Part shown: positions 8,736 to 16,147 of the stretch, piece after piece
How positions within the stretch are numbered: the first letter of the stretch is position 1
How the letters are laid out: each line of letters starts with the position of its first letter
NCBI GenBank assembly: GCA_002422315.1
Contig: DIUJ01000001.1
Location: forward strand, 19,706 to 35,852
Direction of reading: 5' to 3'
Origin: Bacteroidetes bacterium UBA6161
GTDB taxonomy: Bacteria; Bacteroidota; Bacteroidia; NS11-12g; UBA955
Length of the DNA: 16,147 nucleotides
Made by a program: the position numbers and the translations under genes
Notes under the pieces: generated by a model
Told to the model about the DNA's origin: nothing
The model's database searches: none
The model's input: the letters and a program-made list of their open reading frames with translations, nothing else

Positions 8736-8765
8736 TTTGAAGTTTGACATTTAAAACTATTTTTG
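8736..8765 (+). promoter_or_regulatory. Bacteroidota-type promoter of glyA
   Basis: A -33 TTTG (8736-8739), an 18-base spacer and an exact -7 element TATTTTTG (8758-8765) form the best promoter in the window. The expected transcript start is about 8770-8772, giving a leader of roughly 18 bases before the ATG at 8789. The in-frame TTG at 8744 lies upstream of this start point, which supports the shorter GlyA. There is no room for a typical glycine or tetrahydrofolate riboswitch. Confidence 0.7.
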
Positions 8766-8788
8766 TGAACCCAAGACAAAAAATAAGA

Positions 8789-10066
8789 ATGAAACAAGAC
8801 AAAGTGGTATTCGACCTAATTAACGAAGAGCTTAGCCGTCAGCAAAACGGTATAGAACTCATTGCTTCAGAGAATTTTGTGAGTAAACAAGTAATGGAGG
8901 CAATGGGTAGTGTGCTTACCAATAAATATGCAGAAGGCTTGCCCTTTAAGCGTTATTATGGGGGCTGTGAAGTGGTAGATAAGATTGAGCAATTGGCTAT
9001 TGATAGGCTTAAAGAGCTTTTTGGTGCAGCTTGGGCCAATGTTCAACCACATTCTGGAGCGCAAGCAAACGCAGCAGTTATGTTGGCTTGTTTAAAGCCT
9101 GGCGATAAAATATTAGGATTTAACCTTTCTCACGGAGGGCATTTAACCCACGGTTCGCCTGTAAATTTCTCAGGAAAATTATATAATGCTGTTTTTTATG
9201 GGGTAGAAGAAGAAACCGGATTAATAGATTTTGACAAAGTTGCCAAACAGATTATAGAAGAAAAGCCTAAATTAGTGATAAGCGGTGCTTCAAGCTATAG
9301 TAGAGATTGGGATTATGCAAAAATGAGGGCTGCAGCAGACCAAGTTGGTGCATTACTAATGGCAGATATTTCTCACCCTTCTGGACTAATTGCTAAAGGT
9401 TTACTTAATAGTCCTATGCAGCATTGCCATATTGTTACCTCTACCACACATAAAACCCTAAGAGGTCCAAGGGGTGGAATTATAATGATGGGTAATGATT
9501 TTGAAAATACACTTGGAGAAAAGACACCTAAGGGTGAGTTAAAATTGATGAGTGCACTTTTGGATTCTGGTGTGTTTCCTGGTACCCAAGGCGGGCCTTT
9601 GGAACACGTTATAGCTGCTAAGGCTATTGCTTTTGGCGAGGCTTTAGACTCTTCTTACTTGGAATATTGCAAGCAACTGGTTAAGAACGCAGATAAAATG
9701 GCAATGGCTTTTGTAGATAGAGGATATAAAATTATAAGCGGTGGTACAGACAATCACTTAATGCTTATTGATTTAAGGACCAAAGGGGATACTCTTACTG
9801 GTAAATTGGCAGAAAATACACTGGAAAAATGTGGGATTACAATTAATAAAAACACAGTTCCTTTTGAAACACGCTCCCCATTCGTTACTTCTGGCATAAG
9901 GGTGGGTACTCCTGCGATTACTTCTCGTGGCATGAAAGAAAATGAAATGGAAACTATAGTTTCGTTCATAGACGATGCCCTTTTGAATCATGACAATGAT
10001 TCAAAACTTAAACAAATTAAAACTGAGGTTAAAACTATGATGCAGAAATTTCCTTTGTACTCATAA
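8789..10066 (+). CDS. glyA: Serine hydroxymethyltransferase
   Basis: A 425-residue cytoplasmic PLP enzyme that interconverts serine plus tetrahydrofolate with glycine plus 5,10-methylene-tetrahydrofolate, the main source of one-carbon units. The start at MKQDKVVFDL fits family length. Recognisable active-site residues are Ser27 and Glu28 in ASENF, Tyr47 in NKYAEG, Tyr57 in KRYYGG, His118 in SHGGHLTHG, Asp193 and His196 in ADISHPSG, and the PLP-binding Lys222 in STTHKTLRGPRGG. The stretch EKTPKGELKLMSALLDSGVFPGTQGGPLEH is the Bacteroidota form of the region before the conserved GGPLEH. One oddity: the usual EGxPGKRYYGG has Phe53 in place of Gly (LPFKRYYGG). The gene has its own promoter and a terminator right after the stop, so it is probably monocistronic. 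Identification is near certain. Confidence 0.98.
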   Translation: MKQDKVVFDLINEELSRQQNGIELIASENFVSKQVMEAMGSVLTNKYAEGLPFKRYYGGCEVVDKIEQLAIDRLKELFGAAWANVQPHSGAQANAAVMLACLKPGDKILGFNLSHGGHLTHGSPVNFSGKLYNAVFYGVEEETGLIDFDKVAKQIIEEKPKLVISGASSYSRDWDYAKMRAAADQVGALLMADISHPSGLIAKGLLNSPMQHCHIVTSTTHKTLRGPRGGIIMMGNDFENTLGEKTPKGELKLMSALLDSGVFPGTQGGPLEHVIAAKAIAFGEALDSSYLEYCKQLVKNADKMAMAFVDRGYKIISGGTDNHLMLIDLRTKGDTLTGKLAENTLEKCGITINKNTVPFETRSPFVTSGIRVGTPAITSRGMKENEMETIVSFIDDALLNHDNDSKLKQIKTEVKTMMQKFPLYS

Positions 10067-10087
10067 AATAAAAAATATTTTGAATAT

Positions 10088-10118
10088 AAAACCGTTTCTT
10101 TCCAGGAACGGTTTTTTT
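10088..10118 (+). terminator. Rho-independent terminator of glyA
   Basis: An 11-bp stem (10088-10098 with 10105-10115, one G-U pair) has a TTTCCA loop and runs into seven T residues at 10112-10118. It begins 22 bp after the glyA stop codon. Confidence 0.9.
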
Positions 10119-10395
10119 GTTTGCTCCATTATCTATAAAAGATATTTGCCCTCCAATTTCTTGTAGCGGTGGTTATGACTAAAATATAATATGGTGCAAT
10201 ACGGCGGTTTAAGGTTTTATGCTATCCCAAAAACAACTGAAACCCTTGTTTATTTCTTTTAACTTCAGAAATCTTAAGTGTATAATTAGGCTAATCTTCA
10301 TAACAAAGGATACCGCCGGGAAAGAAATTTTTCTAAATCACTTGACTTCCTTTGCTTAATTTCGACAAGCAGCTTTTATTTTCGATTATTTTTCG
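10119..10395. other. Long intergenic region with possible RNA or DNA structure
   Basis: About 280 bp with no reading frame I can support, between the glyA terminator and the promoter of the giant secreted gene. It is AT-rich but holds two GC-rich heptamers that are exact complements, CGGCGGT at 10202-10208 and ACCGCCG at 10312-10318. Between them lie an imperfect hairpin (AAGGTTT at 10211-10217 against AAACCCTT at 10250-10257, one bulge) and a short palindrome around ATTAGGCTAAT (10285-10295). This could be a small RNA, a regulatory region for the large gene, or chance. Confidence 0.35.
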
Positions 10396-10403
10396 TAGGT
10401 TTG
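10374..10403 (+). promoter_or_regulatory. Promoter of the giant secreted protein gene
   Basis: An exact -7 element TAGGTTTG lies at 10396-10403. A weak -33 match (TTTT at 10374-10377) lies 18 bases upstream. The transcript would start about 10408-10410, leaving a leader of about nine bases before the ATG at 10419. Confidence 0.5.
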
Positions 10404-10418
10404 TGTTAAACTAAACAC

Positions 10419-13400
10419 ATGAAAACACTAATACTCAATTACAAACTAAGGATAAAAGCTTGTATTTCCTTAATTTTTCTTTTATTTCTATTTGTTAAAG
10501 GAAATTCTCAAACCTGTAATATTATTGGAAGTCCACAAGTATGTGGAAGCCAAATTGAATTTTATTCAACCTCTGTTTCTGGGCCTTATAATTATGAATG
10601 GACAGTGTACAATGGGGTACTAACTGGTTCGGGGACAAATGTCTCTGTAGCATGGGGTAACTCTTTAGTTGGAACAATTAATTTAATTGTTAGAAACCAA
10701 CTAAACCAAGTAGTTTGTTCGCAGTCGTTAAATGTAAATATTCACCCAAGTCCTCTTCCTTATATTACTGCTTCTTATAGTGTAGGCTGCGGTATACCAC
10801 CCAGAAAAGACGGGCAAGGCGATAAAAGAGACGAAGACAAGTGTTTGAGAGCATGCGATTCTACGTGGATTACATACCATACCCCTTTTCATACAGGTAG
10901 TACATACCAGTGGGTGATAAACGGGAGTGCAACTGTAATAAGCAGCACGGTTGATAGTATTAAGGTTTTTTGGACTGGAATAGGAACCGGTAGTGTAAAA
11001 GTAATAGAAACCGATAGCAATGGCTGTGTTGGAGAGGCAACTATATGTGTGGAGATAGTTGGCAAGCCGAGGGCTTTATTTACTAGTTTGCCGAGCCCTA
11101 TATCAGGAACAATTCAGGCGTGTTTAAATCAGACTATTCAATTTTTAAATCAGTCTAGCCCAGGAAATGGAACTCCTATATATTCTTATGAATGGATTTT
11201 TGGTGATGGAAACACAGATGTGCAACTTGCCCCTTCTAGTGGGAACAGTTCGCATGCATATTCTGCGCCAGGAAACTATATAGTGTATTTAGTGGTTCGA
11301 AATGAATGCAGATGTAAAGATACTTTTGCTTTAAATGTACAGGTGAGTTCGCTACCCGGGCCAGATATCTTTTGTATAGGCACTGTTTGTCCGGATAATA
11401 CCGCTACTTACCAAACGAGTAGTGTTTGTCCTACTTACCAGTGGTCTGTAACAAATGGTACAATTTTAGGAAGTAGCACACAACAAAGCGTGACAGTTCA
11501 ATGGGGTACAAATAGTCCTGGGATAATTACATTATCAACACCCGGATGTTCGAATACTTGTAGTTCGCCCACAAGTTTGTTTGTGCCTATCATACCTCCT
11601 GTAAGCCAAATTCAAGGGGATTCTTTGGTGTGTTACAATACTTGCGAAACCTATTCTATTTCCTGTGCTATACCTATAGATAGTATTGTTTGGTCTTTGC
11701 CTCCGGGGGTGTCGCTGCAGCCAGGAAGCAGTCTTATAAACTCGCATCAAATTACGGTTTGTTTCGATACGCTTACTTTTGTTGGCGGTACCATTGGTGC
11801 TACTTATTTTCATAAGGTACCAGGTAGTACTAGTTTGTTAAATTGTGGGGGCAATGCATCTCTATATGTTTCGGCTAGACCAAAGTTGAATTTGTTTTTA
11901 TCTCCACCTACTATTTGTGAAAATGACATGTTAAGTGTTTTTCACAGTCCCAATACTGTGGGAGGAAACATTCAATGGTCCATTAGAGATATAGGGAATA
12001 ATACAGTTTTTACCCAAACACTTTTAGCTTCTCAAACACTTACAATTAACTCTTGGATTAATGGTCCCGGTATTTTTTCGGTGCAAGCACAAGGGTTAAA
12101 TAATCAGTTTTGCAATAGTCCAGCATCTGTTCAACTAGAAGTAAATAGTGCTCCACCATCTCCTGATTCTATTCAAGGGCCACAAATTATTTGTCCTAAT
12201 AGGCCATATACTTATTTGGGCTATGCTACTTCTTCTGCCTATTCGCTAGTGTGGGAAGTTCAAAATGGAAATCCGCAAAATGGAGCTGGGAATACCATAA
12301 GTATAATTTGGGGGAATTCTGGGCCTTACATTTTAGGATTGTATCAAATAGATCCCCAAACAGGATGTAAATCGCCATTGATTTATGATACAATTCAAAG
12401 TATCCTTCCCTTGGTTTCAAGCCCTATTTCTGGATTGGACACCTTATGCGGAAACTCTCAAGCAAATTATTCTGTAAATGTACCCGGCGATAATTTTACT
12501 TGGACTATTAGTCCATCTACCGCAGGGAGTATTATAAGTGGTCAAAATACGGCAAATGTTACAGTAGAATGGAACAACTACATAGGGAATGCCACACTTT
12601 CTGTGAATAGAACGGTATGTGGGCAGCAGGTTGTTTCTTCTAAGTTTATTCATTTAATCCAAGCCCCAACTCCAACTATTGTTTCCCCGTTAAGTACGTG
12701 TGTAGGTGCCAATACAAATTTTAATTCTTCTACAGTTGCTTCCAATTATTTTTGGAATTTTGGCGATGGGAATACTACAACAGGTCAAAGTCCTAGTCAT
12801 ATGTATAATTTGCCAGGGAATTATTTAGTTTCGGTTACGGTAACATATTCTGGGTGGTGTAATGATACTGCCACTGCTTATAGTTCAATTATGGTTAATC
12901 CTAACCCAAATATCACAATTTCAACACCTAATCCGAATATATTTTGCGGAACAGTTGGAACCGTAAATATGGTGGTTTCTGCTCCTGTAAGTGGAACAGT
13001 ATATACTTGGTATCAATCTCCTTCTACAATCTTAACAACAGGAAATACATATTCTTCAAGTACAATAGGTTCTTATTATGTAGTAGGATTAAATTCCTAT
13101 GGATGCAGCGCTACAAGTAATTCTATTCCGATAGATACCTTGTGTGACTCATGTGCTATTCAGCCTGGTTATAGTTTGGACTTTTCAAGAATTAATTTGT
13201 CCTGCAACAAAGATAGTTTTATAGGGACATTTACATCTGGAGCAAGCAATCCACGATGGAATTTCGACGATATATTTAGTAGCAACAATACCGCAACGGG
13301 TTCTAATACAAGCCATACTTTTACAGAACCAGGATATTACAGGGTGCGATTTTGTGTGGATGTACCAAATCTTTCAGGAACAGGAACATGTGAATTGTGT

Positions 13401-16067
13401 ACAATGAAAGTTGATACCATAAGGTATGTGCCAGATTTCTTTGATTCTTTGTATTGTACTAGCTCGGGATTTAATGTTAAGTTTAAAAACAATACCAAAA
13501 GGATTGCAACATTGCCCGTCCCAGCATATTTTTGGTCTATAAGCCCAGGGGCTTTTACGAGTAGCGCTGTAAATCCTAATTTTTCTTTGGCCCCAGGAAA
13601 TTATCAAGTTAGCTTGGTAGTAAACGGAGTATGTAGTGTGATAAAAAATATCACAGTTCCTGGCTTGCCTTCTGCTTCATTTATGGTCACAGATTCTATA
13701 TGTCAGGGAGCACCCATGGTATTTACCAATAATTCTTTAGCATATTCTAATCTTATCTGGACTTTTGGCGACGGTTCTTCTTCTTTGGTAAATTCTCCTA
13801 CAAAAACCTATGCCAACGCTTCTCTGTATTTTATCAAACTCAAGGTGAACAATTCTTATGGATGTTCGGATTCTACTATTAAGTCTGTTAGGGTTTTGCC
13901 CAATACACTAAATGCGTTTATTTCTCCAAGTGATAGTTCGATTTGTGAAGGGGATAGTATATTGTATACCGTAAGCCCTAGTGGCGGTTATCCTGCTTAC
14001 CAGCTTTTGTGGTCAACTATACAATCTGGAAATCAGATATGGGCAAAATATACTGGAAATTATTCTGTTGAGGTATCAGATTCCAAAGGGTGTTTTATGA
14101 AAACCTCAGGAGTGAATGTTTTAACTAATCCAACTCCGCTTCCTAAAATTTCTGGCCCTAATCATATTTGCTTTACAGATCAAGAAAAATATGGAGTTAA
14201 TTATCCTACTTCTGCGGGTTATATAGTAGAATGGAAGGTGAATGGAGTGGTTTTTAGTAACCAAACGAACTTATTTTTCTTTCCACCAAATACTGGAACC
14301 TTTCAATTAACTGTAAAAGTTGAAGGTCCTACGGGATGTGCAGGGTTTGATACCCTTATAGTGGCCGTAACTAACAAGCCCTTGGCATCCGTAGTTTCTT
14401 TGTCTGGTGTTTTATGCGAAAATTCAAGTAACATATTATTGGGGTCACACAATGCCAATCCTCTCTTGCAAAACTATTGGAATAATGGGGCGGTTGGAGA
14501 CACCTTGCATACTTCTATACCGGATGTATATGTGTATACTGTTGTAGATTCTTTTGGTTGTTCTAACTCCGCTCAAGCTACAGTAAACAAGCTGCCCGAT
14601 TTTTGTGGTTACCAATCAGGTTGTTACGAAATCTGTGATTCTATTAAAGAATTAATTTGGTATGCTCCCATAGGACATTCTCAATACCAATGGTTCTATA
14701 ATGGTTCTCCTATTGCTGGTGCTACTAGCGATACCTTACATATTCCACTTTATCAATCAGGGGATTATCATGTTCAGGTTACAAGCAATGCGGGTTGTAC
14801 TTCGGAATCTGAAATCACAAATATCCAGTTTATTAATTGTCCTAATCCTTGTATTGTAGAGGTTAAAGACTCCATTTGGTGTGACAAATTAGACCCTATT
14901 TCAGGAAATCAAACCTATGGTGTTCAACTCCAACTGTGGAATAATTTAGGAGCAGGTTCTAATGTAAATATTTATAGTTCAAGTGGAGTAGTTACAAATA
15001 TATCTCCGGCTATTTTATCGGCAGGGATAAATACCATTAATTTTACCTACACCCATACGAATAACTCCCAGTCTTCGGTTTGTTTTACAATTGTAATATT
15101 TAACAAGGAAAAGAAATGTGACACAACGATTTGCATAAAATTACCTCCTTGCGAACACAAATGCACCAAGGAGTTGCTAGTGGAACAATTTGAATGTGCA
15201 GGAACAGATGCCAATGGTAATTCGCAATATTTAGTTTGTACCAATGTGATGTGGGGAGGGAACAATGGGTCGTCGTTAACAATTAGCTCTTCAACGGGCT
15301 CTGTATCTCCTTCTTCTTTTGTTATGTCTAATGGCTCACAGAATATCTGTTTTACGTATACCGATTTGCCGCCGGTAAATTCTGTTGCTACCATATATTA
15401 TAGTTTCTTTGATCCTATAGCCGAACAATCATGTAGGGATTCATTAAAGTGGGACACAAAGCCTTGTAAAGATTCTTGCAAGCTTGAATTATATGGCAGT
15501 TGTGCCCATTGTGAAAAATTAGAGAATGGAATAGCAATGTATGGAATAGATTTAACAATCTTTAATCCTTTTGGTTCCAATGCTATGGTTTCTATTTTGC
15601 CAATTAGTGCAGGAGTGTTTGGTTCTATAAATCCCAATCCTATTGGACCAGGCATGCAACAAGTAATGGTTTCTTTTACAGATAATTTGCCACAAGATAC
15701 GATTATATGTTTTAAGGTTATGCTAACCAGTTCTTTAGGCGAGAAGTGCACAAAAGAAATTTGTTTGTACTTGCCTCCATGCGAAACTTTAAGTAAAAAC
15801 AAAGCAACAAGAAATAATTTGGCCTCGATTTTATATCCCAATCCTGCAAGTTCAGAATTTTTTGTTTCTTACAATACGCAATATGGAAACAATGTCGAAA
15901 TTGAAATAACAGATTTGGCGGGAAAAACAATCGCTAAAGTTCCTTGTAACTCGGGTAATGGGGTCCATGCTTTTGATACAAACAGCATGCAGCCTGGCGC
16001 TTATTTTGTGAAGGTTTTGGTAGATTCTCAATTAAGTGTTAGCCATAAACTTATTCTGATTAAGTAA
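10419..16067 (+). CDS. Giant secreted Ig/PKD-like, cysteine-rich protein with T9SS sorting domain
   Basis: A 1,882-residue predicted cell-surface or secreted protein, probably an adhesin or structural matrix protein; no enzyme motif seen. The signal peptide is at about 1-31 (basic KLRIK, then a hydrophobic ISLIFLLFLF core, ending GNSQ). The body is a chain of beta-sandwich units of about 80-110 residues. The first part has PKD-like units with a VxW(G/N)-type strand near 79, 185, 362, 631 and 718. Classical PKD units carry WIFGDG (259), WNFGDG (779), a degenerate WNFDDI (947) and WTFGDG (1114). Three related cysteine-rich units follow at about 1472-1579, 1580-1685 and 1686-1790. A T9SS type A sorting domain starts at YPNPAS (about 1806-1882). 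By hand count there are about 73 cysteines, many placed as pairs, which fits an oxidised extracytoplasmic protein. A highly charged loop at 125-149 is unlike the rest. It shares architecture but not close sequence with the two minus-strand proteins. It has its own promoter; a hairpin follows the stop. Confidence 0.92.
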   Translation: MKTLILNYKLRIKACISLIFLLFLFVKGNSQTCNIIGSPQVCGSQIEFYSTSVSGPYNYEWTVYNGVLTGSGTNVSVAWGNSLVGTINLIVRNQLNQVVCSQSLNVNIHPSPLPYITASYSVGCGIPPRKDGQGDKRDEDKCLRACDSTWITYHTPFHTGSTYQWVINGSATVISSTVDSIKVFWTGIGTGSVKVIETDSNGCVGEATICVEIVGKPRALFTSLPSPISGTIQACLNQTIQFLNQSSPGNGTPIYSYEWIFGDGNTDVQLAPSSGNSSHAYSAPGNYIVYLVVRNECRCKDTFALNVQVSSLPGPDIFCIGTVCPDNTATYQTSSVCPTYQWSVTNGTILGSSTQQSVTVQWGTNSPGIITLSTPGCSNTCSSPTSLFVPIIPPVSQIQGDSLVCYNTCETYSISCAIPIDSIVWSLPPGVSLQPGSSLINSHQITVCFDTLTFVGGTIGATYFHKVPGSTSLLNCGGNASLYVSARPKLNLFLSPPTICENDMLSVFHSPNTVGGNIQWSIRDIGNNTVFTQTLLASQTLTINSWINGPGIFSVQAQGLNNQFCNSPASVQLEVNSAPPSPDSIQGPQIICPNRPYTYLGYATSSAYSLVWEVQNGNPQNGAGNTISIIWGNSGPYILGLYQIDPQTGCKSPLIYDTIQSILPLVSSPISGLDTLCGNSQANYSVNVPGDNFTWTISPSTAGSIISGQNTANVTVEWNNYIGNATLSVNRTVCGQQVVSSKFIHLIQAPTPTIVSPLSTCVGANTNFNSSTVASNYFWNFGDGNTTTGQSPSHMYNLPGNYLVSVTVTYSGWCNDTATAYSSIMVNPNPNITISTPNPNIFCGTVGTVNMVVSAPVSGTVYTWYQSPSTILTTGNTYSSSTIGSYYVVGLNSYGCSATSNSIPIDTLCDSCAIQPGYSLDFSRINLSCNKDSFIGTFTSGASNPRWNFDDIFSSNNTATGSNTSHTFTEPGYYRVRFCVDVPNLSGTGTCELCTMKVDTIRYVPDFFDSLYCTSSGFNVKFKNNTKRIATLPVPAYFWSISPGAFTSSAVNPNFSLAPGNYQVSLVVNGVCSVIKNITVPGLPSASFMVTDSICQGAPMVFTNNSLAYSNLIWTFGDGSSSLVNSPTKTYANASLYFIKLKVNNSYGCSDSTIKSVRVLPNTLNAFISPSDSSICEGDSILYTVSPSGGYPAYQLLWSTIQSGNQIWAKYTGNYSVEVSDSKGCFMKTSGVNVLTNPTPLPKISGPNHICFTDQEKYGVNYPTSAGYIVEWKVNGVVFSNQTNLFFFPPNTGTFQLTVKVEGPTGCAGFDTLIVAVTNKPLASVVSLSGVLCENSSNILLGSHNANPLLQNYWNNGAVGDTLHTSIPDVYVYTVVDSFGCSNSAQATVNKLPDFCGYQSGCYEICDSIKELIWYAPIGHSQYQWFYNGSPIAGATSDTLHIPLYQSGDYHVQVTSNAGCTSESEITNIQFINCPNPCIVEVKDSIWCDKLDPISGNQTYGVQLQLWNNLGAGSNVNIYSSSGVVTNISPAILSAGINTINFTYTHTNNSQSSVCFTIVIFNKEKKCDTTICIKLPPCEHKCTKELLVEQFECAGTDANGNSQYLVCTNVMWGGNNGSSLTISSSTGSVSPSSFVMSNGSQNICFTYTDLPPVNSVATIYYSFFDPIAEQSCRDSLKWDTKPCKDSCKLELYGSCAHCEKLENGIAMYGIDLTIFNPFGSNAMVSILPISAGVFGSINPNPIGPGMQQVMVSFTDNLPQDTIICFKVMLTSSLGEKCTKEICLYLPPCETLSKNKATRNNLASILYPNPASSEFFVSYNTQYGNNVEIEITDLAGKTIAKVPCNSGNGVHAFDTNSMQPGAYFVKVLVDSQLSVSHKLILIK
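14832..15788 (+). repeat. Three tandem cysteine-rich repeats coded in the giant gene
   Basis: Residues 1472-1790 form three units of about 105 residues each. Each opens with a cysteine cluster (CPNPC, HKCTKELL, DSCKLELYGSC), continues through an alternating beta pattern with a Ser-Gly-rich turn (SSSGVV, SSSTGSV, PISAGVF), then a CFT-type or SFT-type strand. Units 1 and 3 close with C-x3-4-IC-(I/L)-x-LPPCE; unit 2 closes with the diverged KWDTKPCK. Identity between units is low, so this is an old protein-level duplication, not a DNA repeat. I do not recognise a named family. Confidence 0.6.
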
Positions 16068-16073
16068 GATTTT

Positions 16074-16128
16074 GATATTTTCATCCATAATTTTCTGTGG
16101 TTATTTTGAAGTTATGGATGGAAATATT
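16074..16128 (+). terminator. Long hairpin after the giant gene, possible terminator
   Basis: Bases 16075-16090 pair with 16112-16127 in a 16-bp stem (one internal G-U pair) around a 21-base loop; a further G-U pair is possible at the base. It starts seven bases after the stop codon. It lacks a clear downstream T-run beyond TTTT, so it may be an atypical terminator, an mRNA 3'-end stabiliser or a REP-like element. It abuts the right inverted repeat. Confidence 0.6.
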
Positions 16129-16147
16129 TTAACCCAAAATACGCATT
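16128..16147 (-). repeat. Right copy of 20-bp terminal inverted repeat
   Basis: This is the exact reverse complement of bases 4-23 and lies flush with the end of the window, so its true length here is unknown. It begins one base after the 16-bp stem of the preceding hairpin. Confidence 0.8.

Noticed and set aside
8744..8788. Longer GlyA starting at TTG 8744
   Set aside because: It begins between the -33 and -7 promoter elements, upstream of the predicted transcript start, and the extra residues are not part of the family.
8709..8788. Riboswitch (glycine or tetrahydrofolate type) before glyA
   Set aside because: The predicted leader is only about 18 bases and the 80-bp gap shows no aptamer-like conserved structure.
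15047..15394. Minus-strand open frame of 115 residues inside the giant gene, with another at 15398-15841
   Set aside because: They lie fully antisense to a coherent secreted protein with signal peptide and sorting domain, and have no promoter or recognisable domain.
1..16147. Whole window as a transposon or integrative element bounded by the 20-bp inverted repeat
   Set aside because: No transposase, integrase, relaxase, phage or plasmid gene is present, and the interior carries core genes (glyA, prmA) with host-type promoters. The repeat itself is kept as a finding.

Overview
The window looks like a chromosomal segment of an AT-rich member of the Bacteroidota. Three points support this. Three large secreted proteins end in the 'PNPA…' type A sorting domain of the type IX secretion system (T9SS). 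Several genes are preceded by the Bacteroidota -7 promoter element TAnnTTTG instead of a strong Shine-Dalgarno sequence. The serine hydroxymethyltransferase and PrmA sequences are of the Bacteroidota type. The species cannot be named from this sequence.

Layout. Positions 1-165 hold a short non-coding stretch that includes a 20-bp sequence repeated inverted at the other end of the window, then a terminator. Positions 166-3093 and 3218-6121 (both minus strand) are tandem paralogous genes for secreted multidomain proteins: signal peptide, discoidin-like domain, CARDB-like domain, six PKD or PKD-like repeats, and a T9SS sorting domain. Each has its own terminator. A short divergent promoter region (6122-6202) separates them from a plus-strand housekeeping block: a Nudix hydrolase (6203-6655), ribosomal protein L11 methyltransferase prmA (6713-7573), an overlapping gene for an unrecognised membrane-anchored protein (7554-8708), and glyA (8789-10066), which ends in a terminator. 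A 352-bp intergenic region follows. Last is a 1,882-residue secreted Ig/PKD-like, cysteine-rich protein with a T9SS sorting domain (10419-16067), followed by a long hairpin and the second copy of the inverted repeat.

How the genes relate. The three large proteins are probably exported by the Sec system, passed through the T9SS and displayed on or released from the cell surface, most likely as adhesins or matrix proteins. The machinery for this is not in the window. The middle genes serve unrelated basic metabolism: nucleotide-type hydrolysis, ribosome modification and one-carbon/serine-glycine metabolism. I found no transposase, integrase, phage gene, CRISPR array, tRNA, rRNA or recognisable defence system. 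The points most worth a second look are the inverted repeat at the two window ends, the uneven divergence of the two paralogs, the three C-terminal cysteine-rich repeats of the giant protein, the nearly leaderless promoter arrangement, and possible structure in the 10.1-10.4 kb intergenic region.
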